Assembly: GCA_038319685.1 (NCBI GenBank)
Contig: JBBQDN010000001.1
Span: forward strand, 1-64,000
DNA: 64,000 nucleotides
Origin: UBA6022 sp038319685
GTDB taxonomy: Bacteria > Patescibacteriota > Saccharimonadia > Saccharimonadales > Saccharimonadaceae
Reading direction: 5' to 3'
Below the pieces are notes generated by a model. It ran no database searches and was not told the DNA's origin. It saw only the letters and a program-made list of their open reading frames with translations. Made by a program: the position numbers and the translations under genes. Below are positions 35,392 through 43,668 of this stretch, one piece after another; position 1 is the first letter of the stretch; the number at the start of each line of letters is the position of its first letter.

Positions 35392-36074
35392 GTATTTCCT
35401 CCTATTTGATAATATACCTTAAAAGCTTGCGTTTGTTTAATAAGTTGATCTGGATAGCCGTCTACATTCAGATCTTCTGACAAAATATCAATAGCTTGTT
35501 TTTTTTGTTCGCCGCTGGCGTATATAACTGCACTTGTAATCTGTTCAAACAAAACGGGGGTGATCGTTATGCGCTGCCAGTCGTCCGCCCGGTATGATCC
35601 TATTATTTTATGTGTTTCGTGTAATAGCGGTGAGTGAGGCTTTAAACCGGCTATGTGCGAATCAGCACCAATACCAAAAATTGCCAAAACGTGAATGTTT
35701 TGACGTAACGCAGTTTGCAGACCTTGCGTCCAGGTATCCTCGGTTACCTTGATGTCCGTACCCCGGTCCAGTAGTACTGGTAGTGTTTTAACCGTAGTTA
35801 GCGGTAGTCCTAGATCAATCAACAATTGCCAATTTGAATTTGCATCACCAAACGGAACAAACCGTTCATCTGTCAGTGAAATTGTAAGATTCTGTTGCTG
35901 CCCTTCGGTCAGCTGTTGAATTAATTTTACGGCAAGTCCGGCAGATGAACCTCCGCTTAGGAGTAACAAGGTCTTATCCTGCGTATACGGCTGTAGCCAA
36001 CTTAGTAAATCCGGATCAGTCGTAGACTGTATTATTTCTACGGGATTATTTGCTGTATTTTCGTGTTTGCCCAT
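35388..36074 (-). CDS. pgl: 6-Phosphogluconolactonase (DevB type)
   Basis: A 228-residue lactonase that hydrolyses 6-phosphogluconolactone. LLLSGGSSAGLAVKL near residue 37 and SLTDERFVPFGDANSNW near 86 match the SugarP_isomerase fold of the family, with a histidine in ADSHIAGLKPHSPL. First gene of the three-gene operon, which is in the order pgl-gnd-zwf. Confidence 0.93.
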   Translation of the reverse strand: MGKHENTANNPVEIIQSTTDPDLLSWLQPYTQDKTLLLLSGGSSAGLAVKLIQQLTEGQQQNLTISLTDERFVPFGDANSNWQLLIDLGLPLTTVKTLPVLLDRGTDIKVTEDTWTQGLQTALRQNIHVLAIFGIGADSHIAGLKPHSPLLHETHKIIGSYRADDWQRITITPVLFEQITSAVIYASGEQKKQAIDILSEDLNVDGYPDQLIKQTQAFKVYYQIGGNT

Positions 36075-36112
36075 GCAGGTAGTATAGCAAACAAATGCTT
36101 GTATCTAACTCT

Positions 36113-36670
36113 TTAAATGGCTGCGGGCACGGCATCCATTACGGTAACTTCGTCAATTGCTGCGGCGATTTGTGCGGCAACATTTGCGTCGTCAAGGAGG
36201 CTCCCGTCAGGATTGAGGTCTTTCATGAAACCCAGCTGAGCCATGTCTTGTTTAATGTCAGCCTTGACGTTGGTCAATACTTCACGAAGAGCAGCTATTG
36301 CCAATGCACCGCCCGACCAACCATACGCAACCGCAGTCACAGGTTTGTCATTCCATTCTTTAAATAGCCAATCGAGCGCATTTTTCTGAATCGCAGATAG
36401 GTTATGATTATATTCTGGAGTGATAAATACGACACCGTCAGCATCCGATACCAGCCTACTCCACACGGCAACATGTTCGTCGGTCTGAACGTGTTCAGGT
36501 AACATAGCAGCTATCTCGTTATTGTAAAAGGGAAGTTGTAGCTGTGCAAGATCGGCAACGGTCATCGTGACGTCATCACGGCCATCGATATCATTTTTGA
36601 CATACTCAAGCACCTTGTCGGCAACGCGGCCAACGCGAGCACTTCCGATAACAACTAGTATATTTGACAT
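36113..36670 (-). CDS. NAD(P)H-dependent FMN reductase
   Basis: A 185-residue flavodoxin-like protein: phosphate-binding ILVVIGSARVGRVADKV, FMN-contact ITPEYNHNLSAIQKNALDWL and YGWSGGALAIAAL. Members reduce FMN, quinones or azo dyes. The ATG at 36670 has AAGGAG 9 nt upstream; the longer ORF start at 36724 is rejected. Confidence 0.9.
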   Translation of the reverse strand: MSNILVVIGSARVGRVADKVLEYVKNDIDGRDDVTMTVADLAQLQLPFYNNEIAAMLPEHVQTDEHVAVWSRLVSDADGVVFITPEYNHNLSAIQKNALDWLFKEWNDKPVTAVAYGWSGGALAIAALREVLTNVKADIKQDMAQLGFMKDLNPDGSLLDDANVAAQIAAAIDEVTVMDAVPAAI

Positions 36671-36814
36671 GGGTAATAACTCCTTATTTAGATTAGTTTT
36701 TGACACTGCGAGCATACCAAACAATGTGGAGGTTATTTGCTATGGACTAATACTATCTTAGCATATTTGCTATATAAAATATAGCGATTTGTGAATTTTG
36801 TATGAAAAACTAAA

Positions 36815-37477
36815 TTATCTTTGCGCTAATTCTGTTATCAAGTGCAATGATTTTTTTGGCCGCAAAACAGTTTCCGTAATAATTGTTCTAAAATGACCAC
36901 CTTTTGGTCTGATAACTTTCACCGAGTTATGTACAGCCAGCTTGTCGAGTTCATCGGAAACTTCATTAGGGTCAATCATTCTATCTCTACTTGGCAGGAC
37001 CATCGTGATGTACTTTCCCGTTACCGCACCCATTGGTGTATAGATATTGACGCCCTCCCACATCTTCTCAAGCTCAGCGTAGTTTACCGGCCATTTTTGT
37101 TTGTACGATTTCGGTATAAGTGCCATGTTGCCACCTGTAATTACCAAGAGTTTATTTAGGGATTGATGGCGCTTGATCATGTTGAACCCAATCAAACCGC
37201 CCATACTGACGCCGACAATTATAGTATTTGGCAAGATAAGCTTTCGTTCTTGTAAGACGGCGTCAACTTCATCCATAACGGTCAGTAGATCCTGAGGGTC
37301 TCGATTTTTTAGGACATCGCGAAAGTCCATTACACAGAGCGTGTAGCCCTCGTTTTTTAGCACATTCAAATGACGTCGAGAGTGCCAGATTGAACCACCA
37401 TAGCCGAGGAGATATACGATATTTACGCCGTTCGAATGTTCCGGATGAATAATTTCTATTTTTCTGACGATCTTCAT
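36815..37477 (-). CDS. Alpha/beta hydrolase
   Basis: A 220-residue protein with the alpha/beta hydrolase layout: VYLLGYGGSIWHSRRHL after the first strand, the nucleophile elbow GVSMGG (about residue 106), an aspartate in PSRDRMIDPNEV and a final histidine in PKGGHFRT. No signal peptide. Substrate unknown. Single gene between the FMN reductase and the thiol-redox operon. Confidence 0.82.
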   Translation of the reverse strand: MKIVRKIEIIHPEHSNGVNIVYLLGYGGSIWHSRRHLNVLKNEGYTLCVMDFRDVLKNRDPQDLLTVMDEVDAVLQERKLILPNTIIVGVSMGGLIGFNMIKRHQSLNKLLVITGGNMALIPKSYKQKWPVNYAELEKMWEGVNIYTPMGAVTGKYITMVLPSRDRMIDPNEVSDELDKLAVHNSVKVIRPKGGHFRTIITETVLRPKKSLHLITELAQR

Positions 37478-37616
37478 TGTTAAAATTATATCAAAATAGA
37501 TAGGCTCCCGATACGGTACTGTCAGGACCCCATGAAACTTGGTTTGAACCGCGCATGTCGGCCGCTTACTTTTAGACTCGCTATACTATCGCTTACCTAT
37601 GTTTATAATCGAGTCT

Positions 37617-37874
37617 TTACTGAGATAAAGATAGGGCCTGTGTGAATTTTGACTGATCAAACCCCGTTATCTTTGTGAGTTTCCCGTCCTCGGTCCTAAT
37701 AACAGTGAACGGTACACTCAGAAAACCGTCATTTATGCTCATGAACTCCGTCATAGCATCATTATCTTCGTCGGTTAGCTTGTAGGTGTAAGGTATATTT
37801 TGCTTATCGAGCCACGTTCTCAGGATATGACAATATCCACAGGTAGTTGTTGAGTAAATTGTTATATTTGTAAT
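37617..37874 (-). CDS. Glutaredoxin without a canonical start codon, in frame after DipZ-like TAA
   Basis: Immediately after the TAA of the CcdA-TlpA gene, in the same frame, 85 codons stay open to the TAA at 37617-37619. They encode a clear glutaredoxin/NrdH: NITIYSTTTCGYCHILRTWL with active site CGYC (residues 12-15), FLSVPFTVI with the conserved cis-proline and a final GFDQSKFTQAL. The first codon is ATT; the first in-frame ATG lies after the active site. Translation would need an ATT start with reinitiation, or readthrough of TAA to give a CcdA-TlpA-Grx fusion. It may also be a decayed start. The domain itself is certain; its expression is not. Confidence 0.8.
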   Translation of the reverse strand: MTNITIYSTTTCGYCHILRTWLDKQNIPYTYKLTDEDNDAMTEFMSINDGFLSVPFTVIRTEDGKLTKITGFDQSKFTQALSLSQ

Positions 37875-39599
37875 TTAAGCACCGAAAGTAAAGGCGTTCA
37901 CAGTAGTACCTAGTGGTAGTGCGATCTCTAGTAATCCATCTTTAATGAATTCTTTTGCGTTGATAAGCTTGTACAATCTTGCCTCTGAAGGATATGCGTT
38001 ACCATTCGCGTCAATGTCAGAACCACCCTGATTTCCGGCAGTGACGGCTTTACCATTTAGAGTTAGTGTTGCGGGGTTACCGTTCCCGCTCATAACTAAA
38101 TAGACTTCTTTTGCCGAAAACTTTAACCGCAAAATTGATTTGTCTTTAGCGCTAACGGACTCGCTCGATTTCACTTGCCAGTCACCTCCGAATGACCACT
38201 GGTTGCTTGCAAGGTCATTGACTACCTGGTAGTTTTTACTCAGATCTTTTATGAATCCACTTGTGTTGGCAAAACGTTCAGCTCGCCCATAACCAAGGTA
38301 AGTCTCGGGAGTTTGGTCTCTTCTGGCAGTGGACTGCTCATTATTCTTTTTCACTGATTCGCTAATATTCGCACCTTTCTCTTTGAGCAATTTCTGAATA
38401 ACGTCTTCGGTTTCGTCATACTTTCCCTCGCCAAAATGCGTGTAACGCACCTGACCGTTCTTATCGATGATGTATTTAGCCGGCCAAAACTGGTTATCAT
38501 ACGCTTTCCAGGTTGAAAAATTGTTATCTAGCGCGACTGGATACTTAATGTCGGCAATATTTACAGCGTCTCGAACGTTCGCTGATATTTTTTCAAAAGC
38601 GAACTCAGGAGCATGGACGCCGATAATAACAAAGCCGTCTTTTTCATACGCATCATACCACTTGTTCAGGTATGGCTGTGTGCGAATACAGTTGATGCAG
38701 GAGTAAGTCCAAAAGTCTATGAGTACGACTTTGCCTCTTAAGCTAACCAGAGTCTGGGGGTCGCTATTTATCCAGTTAGCTATGTCACGTAGTTCTGGAG
38801 CGGCGTAAGGGCTAATATTAAACATAGTTTCTGACGCTCCGTTATTACTCTGGGTATTTGTTGTCTTGCTTGGTAACAACTTTTCTTCTAACTTAGTGCT
38901 ATTTATGGGTGAGTTCGTCAATATCCAAGTCTGGACTGTTTTATCTACTCCTGTAATCACAGCCAAACCAACCACTATCAGCAATATAGCCAGACTTCGG
39001 CGAAACCAACCATTCGGTTTGGCGGTCCAATTTAACCGTTTGGTTAGTTTTCGTCCGACAAGTGCAATAGCCAACAATGCCAACGTTAGACCAGTGGCGT
39101 ACAGCGTCATGTAAACGAAACCCAGGGCAAAGTTAATTGGCAAAACTGTTGCCAGAATCAATACATAAACAGGGCTACAAGCCGAAAATACTGGTCCAAG
39201 TGCCGCACCAGTCAAGATATACCCACCAATGCCAGACTTCTTCGAAGCTTTGTTGAGTAATGAATTAGAGCCATGTTCTAGCCCGAATTTAGCACTCAGC
39301 CTTGCCCATGTAAAGGGGAACAGTAGACTCAATCCCAGTACAATAACAATACCACCAGATATTGATTTCCAGACAAGCGGATCAATACCTATCAGTGTCG
39401 TACTGGCTTTCAGTAGTAAAGTGAATACAAGTACCGAGACACCTAAGCTGATTGCAATGATATAAGGTTTTTTCCGATCATTTTCCTTATCTTCGTCGGT
39501 AGCAAGCGAGCTACCGACTATAACTGGTAAAAGTATCAAAACACACGGTGCAAAAACTGTCAGTATTCCGGCGAGGAAAGAAGTGATCAGGAGTAACAT
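37875..39599 (-). CDS. CcdA-TlpA fusion (DipZ-like thiol-disulfide transporter)
   Basis: A 574-residue protein in three parts: a CcdA/DsbD-type membrane domain (about residues 1-235, six or more segments, with APCVL and CSPVY cysteines that carry electrons across the membrane), a TlpA-like thioredoxin domain (WTYSCINCIRTQPYL, active site CINC) and a C-terminal beta-sandwich of about 140 residues. This is the order found in mycobacterial DipZ. It would pass reducing power to secreted proteins. It lies in a redox operon with a membrane thioredoxin upstream and a glutaredoxin downstream. Confidence 0.92.
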   Translation of the reverse strand: MLLLITSFLAGILTVFAPCVLILLPVIVGSSLATDEDKENDRKKPYIIAISLGVSVLVFTLLLKASTTLIGIDPLVWKSISGGIVIVLGLSLLFPFTWARLSAKFGLEHGSNSLLNKASKKSGIGGYILTGAALGPVFSACSPVYVLILATVLPINFALGFVYMTLYATGLTLALLAIALVGRKLTKRLNWTAKPNGWFRRSLAILLIVVGLAVITGVDKTVQTWILTNSPINSTKLEEKLLPSKTTNTQSNNGASETMFNISPYAAPELRDIANWINSDPQTLVSLRGKVVLIDFWTYSCINCIRTQPYLNKWYDAYEKDGFVIIGVHAPEFAFEKISANVRDAVNIADIKYPVALDNNFSTWKAYDNQFWPAKYIIDKNGQVRYTHFGEGKYDETEDVIQKLLKEKGANISESVKKNNEQSTARRDQTPETYLGYGRAERFANTSGFIKDLSKNYQVVNDLASNQWSFGGDWQVKSSESVSAKDKSILRLKFSAKEVYLVMSGNGNPATLTLNGKAVTAGNQGGSDIDANGNAYPSEARLYKLINAKEFIKDGLLEIALPLGTTVNAFTFGA

Positions 39600-39635
39600 G
39601 TTATTTACGTACCCTCCTAGGTTTTTTGTGTGTGA

Positions 39636-40166
39636 TTATATTGTTTCTGCCTTAAGCTGGTCATAGGTTGTTGAACCACTCCATTTTTTGAGCTGTTTAC
39701 CATATTTATCTACTTGGACAAAGGTATGCTGATAGGTTACGCCGTATTGCTTCTTGAGATCAGTTGAACTGTCGTAGTCTACCTTGAGTAGCGTTAAGCC
39801 ATCGGGCGCACTTGAAGCGTTAAAGTTTTTGTTAGCCTCTTGGCAGGTTGGGCACCAGGGAGCGCTAAAATATAGAACAACGTCGCCCTTTTCGGCGTTT
39901 GCTAACTTCGAAGTGTCATAATCCGTAAAGCTACCCTTGATCATCATAGCGTCGCCATCCTTTTTCATAGCATCTTCTTTTGCCATGACGTCGCTTTCTT
40001 TTGCCATCTTTTCTTTTTCCATGGCCGCCGCTTCTTGTTTTTTCATCATGGCAGTGTTTTCGGCATCTTTCTTTTTATTTTGATCACTCGTGTAGGCCAT
40101 AACTCCACCACTTATTAAAAATAGTCCGATGACTACGCTGACAATGATTGCTGTTTTTTTATTCAT
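39636..40166 (-). CDS. Membrane-anchored thioredoxin-like protein
   Basis: A 176-residue protein: N-terminal membrane anchor (residues 4-26), a charged Met/Lys/Glu/Ala-rich coiled-coil linker (about 28-75) and a thioredoxin domain with active site WCPTC and a GVTYQHTFV segment. It is probably extracytoplasmic and fed by the DipZ-like protein that follows 36 nt later. GAGAGGG precedes the ATG at 40166. Confidence 0.88.
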   Translation of the reverse strand: MNKKTAIIVSVVIGLFLISGGVMAYTSDQNKKKDAENTAMMKKQEAAAMEKEKMAKESDVMAKEDAMKKDGDAMMIKGSFTDYDTSKLANAEKGDVVLYFSAPWCPTCQEANKNFNASSAPDGLTLLKVDYDSSTDLKKQYGVTYQHTFVQVDKYGKQLKKWSGSTTYDQLKAETI

Positions 40167-40245
40167 TGCTACCCTCTCTTTAGTTATTGATTTTCTATAC
40201 ATGATCATAGCGAACACATTATAAAATGTCAAGTTGACTTAACGT

Positions 40246-40611
40246 TTATTGATTGTCCTTGTTCCGTTGTACGATAATTTTCGTAGCGATCATAGCAAAT
40301 AAGGCGGCGGGTATTGTGGGGTCCACGTCGTGATTTAAGCTTTGAACGGCAAGCGCAATGATAAGTACGATGGAGCCTATTAAGTACGCCCGACGACTAG
40401 CTAAAGCTTGGTTTTGCAATTCGCGTTCGTCATCAGGTTGCTCGCGCCACAGGAAAACGAGGAAGCAAGAAATTAATATTAGGACTATCCCCAAAAGTAG
40501 CATCTGTAGCGCAGAGGGCATAACGACGACACTAGGTGCTACTGCCAAAAAAGCAATGACACCTAGGCCAATTAATAAGATGGTATCAAGTAGTGATTTA
40601 TATTGTTTCAT
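40246..40611 (-). CDS. Small four-TM membrane protein with downstream-regulated context
   Basis: A 121-residue protein with about four hydrophobic segments and an acidic, Arg-rich middle loop (REQPDDERELQNQALASRRAY). The ATG at 40611 overlaps the end of the XRE regulator gene, so the two are translationally coupled, as is common for XRE regulator and membrane sensor pairs. Function unknown. Confidence 0.7.
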   Translation of the reverse strand: MKQYKSLLDTILLIGLGVIAFLAVAPSVVVMPSALQMLLLGIVLILISCFLVFLWREQPDDERELQNQALASRRAYLIGSIVLIIALAVQSLNHDVDPTIPAALFAMIATKIIVQRNKDNQ

Positions 40612-40822
40612 ATTGAAATAGGTCCTCAACCTTGCTGCTTAGTGTGGACGAAATCCGTAACGCCAACAGTACACTCGGTACATAGTTACCTTTTTCTATA
40701 GCTATAATTGTCTGTCTAGTCGCTTGAACCTTTTCTGCAAGTTCATCTTGGGTCATCCTTAAACGAGTACGCGCTTCGCGTACTGTATTCACCACTGTGT
40801 GTTCTTTGTCTCGTATAAACAT
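40598..40822 (-). CDS. XRE family transcriptional regulator
   Basis: A 74-residue HTH protein of the short YozG/XRE type: VREARTRLRMTQDELAEKVQATRQTIIAIEKGNYVPS, with the turn and recognition helix at about 23-45. First gene of the redox operon. TAACTA lies 6 nt before the ATG (40829-40834 on this strand). Confidence 0.88.
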   Translation of the reverse strand: MFIRDKEHTVVNTVREARTRLRMTQDELAEKVQATRQTIIAIEKGNYVPSVLLALRISSTLSSKVEDLFQYETI

Positions 40823-41100
40823 AATGTATAGTTAACTAGACATACTATAGCACGTTGTATATAAATACTGTAGTGGGCCTATGCAGTCAGGCTCGGCCTT
40901 ACTCGCTGCCGGTTCAAGGCTTTTATCGATGTTTTTATGGTAGTAATAAACCGGCTTTTCTTCGTTAAAAGCTTCAAGCTTCTCGTTGCGATCCTATAAT
41001 GACATTACTTGATATAGGGTCTAATCCTGAGCGATAGAGGATTTCAAATGACGAACATATACATAACTATTACAGACCCGTTTCAGCCTGAAAGTACGTA

Positions 41101-41229
41101 CTATTTACTAGTGAAAATTGCTCTGTCTCTCAATCGCTCATAACTAAATAGTACTACTGCTAGTGTCACGAGTATCGTGGCCCCTGTAAGAAAAATATTG
41201 CTGAGTAAGCCCGGGCTAAGCGATTTCAT
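41101..41229 (-). CDS. 42-residue single-TM peptide overlapping the end of the Fic gene
   Basis: ATG at 41229 lies inside the Fic gene end, in another frame. It encodes MKSLSPGLLS, one hydrophobic segment (NIFLTGATILVTLAVVLF) and a basic tail ERLRDRAIFTSK. Overlap suggests coupling with Fic. A small membrane peptide next to a Fic protein may be a toxin-like or localising partner; this is only inference. Confidence 0.5.
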   Translation of the reverse strand: MKSLSPGLLSNIFLTGATILVTLAVVLFSYERLRDRAIFTSK

Positions 41230-42205
41230 TGCTGAGGATTTTAGATAAAGCAGCTAAACTATTAAATTCATAGAATGACAGATATGCCAATGCTAGTTGT
41301 CGTGCGCTCACTTTACGCAAGCTAAAGCCTTTTGAAATTGAATGAATAAGGATAGCGTTAGCAAGCATTCGTCCAGTTCGCTTATTACCATCTTCAAAAG
41401 CCTGCAGGTACGGTACAAGCGCTAATGCCAGGAGTGCTCTCAGCGTCGGACTATTTATCGCGCTAATAGTAGTTAATATTGTGTCTATATATTCTCGTAG
41501 CTGGTGTGGATTTGTAATAGGCGTGTAGTTGCTGGCACTAATCTTGACGATTCTTTTTCGGATACCAGGTTCAATACCTAAGTTATAACCAACGATTCTA
41601 TGGAGCTCTTCGATGGTGCTAAATACAATATCTTTTTTGAATAAAGACTTATTCTCGATAATAAATGCAATGGCATTTTTGTGATTAAGTATCATTTGAG
41701 TTTCAAATTCAGTTCTATTTTTCGCTTTTACACCTTCCAGAAGCAATAGCTGCGTATCAAGAAGTGTATAGGTATTACCTTCGAGCGCCGATGACTTCCA
41801 CGATAGCTCTACGGTAAGATACTCGAGTTCTTTGGCTGTCATAGGAATATCCGTATGCAAATCATTAATTGATTGATCGTTAGGCAGGAGAATGGCCTGT
41901 AACTCATCTTCGGGGATTCTCTGAAGCCAATCAAAAAATGTAAAATTAAGAGTACTCTCGGGCCGTGATTCGTCCTCAATGAATTTATCCGCTATACGAA
42001 ACGTAATAAGGTTTTCGTATAGCACTTCGTATGTCGGATGGTTAGTGCCGTTTCGTTTGATAACCCCCAGCTCAACAAGTCGCTGCAATGAACGCTGAAT
42101 GGAGCGAACATCAACGTTCGTCATGCGTTCACTTATCCTTATTGCCGTGTCGTAGCCACCTATTATATGAATGAGTACGTACGAACTGCTTTTGTTTAAT
42201 TCCAT
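41216..42205 (-). CDS. Fic family protein with Gln in place of the catalytic His
   Basis: A 329-residue protein: an N-terminal winged-helix domain (DTAIRISERM, IQRSLQRLVELGVIKRNG), then the inhibitory motif SSALEGN (S/TxxxE(G/N), about residue 136) and the Fic motif QAFEDGNKRTGRM (about 268-280). The canonical HxF histidine is Gln, so AMP transfer is doubtful, although the nucleotide-binding GNKRTGR loop is kept. The reading order (wHTH, inhibitor helix, Fic) fits the self-regulated class II type. AT-rich accessory region. Confidence 0.88.
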   Translation of the reverse strand: MELNKSSSYVLIHIIGGYDTAIRISERMTNVDVRSIQRSLQRLVELGVIKRNGTNHPTYEVLYENLITFRIADKFIEDESRPESTLNFTFFDWLQRIPEDELQAILLPNDQSINDLHTDIPMTAKELEYLTVELSWKSSALEGNTYTLLDTQLLLLEGVKAKNRTEFETQMILNHKNAIAFIIENKSLFKKDIVFSTIEELHRIVGYNLGIEPGIRKRIVKISASNYTPITNPHQLREYIDTILTTISAINSPTLRALLALALVPYLQAFEDGNKRTGRMLANAILIHSISKGFSLRKVSARQLALAYLSFYEFNSLAALSKILSNEIA

Positions 42206-42492
42206 ACGACAATTTTAGCATATTTTTTGATTTTTCTTTCATTTTTGTCGTATGAAGCTACGAAATAACGCGTTTATCGATACTATCCTGGGAAGTTTTT
42301 TGATCAAGTTTTTCAACCGTCTCAGTATGGAATTCTTCGATGTATTTGAATAGTTTTGTAAATTGATCATCGTTCGTAGAAAAATTATATCACTTTCTGT
42401 ACTATAGTCTGCGAACCAAACCAACTCTCATATCGATATAGGCTTTTGAGTATTTTGTACCAGGTTAGAACCTTATCCTTATGTAGAATTGA

Positions 42493-43032
42493 TTAGCGAA
42501 GCCCAAGAGCTGCTATACAAATAGTGATGTGCGAAAGAAAAATGAAAGACAGTTCGTGAACTATGTAGTGCCTTTTATCAAGAATTGTGGCAATTCCAAA
42601 TACTGTCATTGCTACCGCTAATACCAAGCCAAGAATAAAATAAGATCCATGTAGTGCCGGCAGGAATAGATAAGCAAGAGCGAGCATTCCTACCGCCATG
42701 GTTTGTGCGAAGATAGTATGCAACGACAAAAACTTGTCCCCGGCAGGAACGACTGCCATCAAAAACCCACCCAGGTATTCAAGGCTCCATGCCAAAGATT
42801 GTACAACTCCGTACGAGTTTCGGGGAGCTATGAACCAGTAAACCGTGATTCCAAGTAGGGTACTAAAACTGAGAACAGTCCACCTAAACCTAATCAGCAG
42901 ATGACGTTCAGCGGCTGCGAGCTCACTAAGCGATCTTGGATGTTCATAACTATGTTTACTTACAGCTAAGTAACTATGAGCAACTATAGAGCCGATTGTC
43001 CCAATGAATGCCGTATAGAATAGTAATGGCAT
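42493..43032 (-). CDS. Polytopic membrane protein of unknown function
   Basis: A 179-residue protein with about five hydrophobic segments. The ATG at 43032 lies 6 nt after TATACT; the longer frame to 43101 would start before the promoter. Acidic and basic residues between segments 1 and 2 (HSYEHPRSLSELAAAERHLLI). No recognised family. Confidence 0.6.
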   Translation of the reverse strand: MPLLFYTAFIGTIGSIVAHSYLAVSKHSYEHPRSLSELAAAERHLLIRFRWTVLSFSTLLGITVYWFIAPRNSYGVVQSLAWSLEYLGGFLMAVVPAGDKFLSLHTIFAQTMAVGMLALAYLFLPALHGSYFILGLVLAVAMTVFGIATILDKRHYIVHELSFIFLSHITICIAALGLR

Positions 43033-43038
43033 AGCGAT

Positions 43039-43044
43039 AGTATA
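43039..43044 (-). promoter_or_regulatory. -10 box of the 42493 gene, leaderless
   Basis: TATACT on the minus strand, 6 nt before the ATG at 43032. Confidence 0.55.
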
Positions 43045-43124
43045 GCAAAATAAAAAGACCACCGAAGAGATATTGGTTCTAATGTCGCACTGAGTCCACA
43101 ATCGATAACAGATATAGATTGATC

Positions 43125-43181
43125 TGGCTGGGATGGAGGGATTCGATATATTTCTTCTGGCTGGGGCTAGTGGATGTGTTT
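43125..43181 (-). repeat. tRNA-3'-end repeat R1 (two blocks)
   Basis: Block a (43125-43146) is identical to the 22 nt at the 3' end of the tRNA-Gln gene including CCA; it is followed by TATATTTCTTC and then block b (43158-43181), TGGCTGGGGCTAGTGGATGTGT type. Positions 43124-43165 are identical to 46698-46739. Confidence 0.85.
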
Positions 43182-43260
43182 CAGGAAGAATATCAACTCC
43201 TGCCCATAAACGCTACTTGACTTCTCATGAAATGACAGCCTATCACTTAAGAGTCAAGGA

Positions 43261-43476
43261 CTATTTCTGTCTTTTATTATCTTTAATAGTTTGGGTAATT
43301 TGTCTACCAAAAAAAATATATACTATCACACTGAGTACGATATAGACCGCTACACTGTATTGTGCCGGGTCCGCATCTTCACTAATAGGCAAAATCGAAT
43401 GAAGGATTACCCATACTGGTAAGAATATAAAACCTGCGCATACAAAGGAATAGAATAATGTTTCAATATGTTTCAT
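43261..43476 (-). CDS. Small two-TM membrane protein (cassette gene 1)
   Basis: A 71-residue protein with two hydrophobic segments separated by an acidic loop (PISEDADPAQYS) and a basic tail. ATG at 43476 used; a GTG lies 9 nt further upstream. Its 3' end is 80 bp from repeat R1b, its 5' side 120 bp from R2, so it forms one unit of the array. Function unknown. Confidence 0.5.
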   Translation of the reverse strand: MKHIETLFYSFVCAGFIFLPVWVILHSILPISEDADPAQYSVAVYIVLSVIVYIFFGRQITQTIKDNKRQK

Positions 43477-43595
43477 AAATACCACTCGGACTTCAAGATT
43501 TGCATTGTGTGTCTATATAATACATCGCTTATCTTTCATCACAAAGTATATTGTAGGATCTACAGTAATATATAGCTCTTCACATAATGTTTATG

Positions 43596-43621
43596 CTTGG
43601 TTAGGGCTAGTGGATATGTTT
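43596..43621 (-). repeat. tRNA-3'-end-like repeat R2
   Basis: CTTGGTTAGGGCTAGTGGATATGTTT, one member of the family TGGCTRGGGCTAGTGGATRT plus GTTT (43158, 45025, 46148). Confidence 0.75.
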
Positions 43622-43668
43622 AGAAATTTTTTCATATTCACTTAAACGCAGACTAAACTTTCCTGTTA

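Noticed and set aside
40835..41100. Possible gene in the gap between the XRE regulator and the Fic region
   Set aside because: Only a 31-codon plus-strand frame at about 41048 without start signals; nothing supportable.
42239..42424. 61-residue minus-strand ORF upstream of the Fic gene
   Set aside because: Starts with no promoter or SD and ends in a basic low-complexity stretch; the 288-bp gap 42206-42492 shows nothing else convincing.
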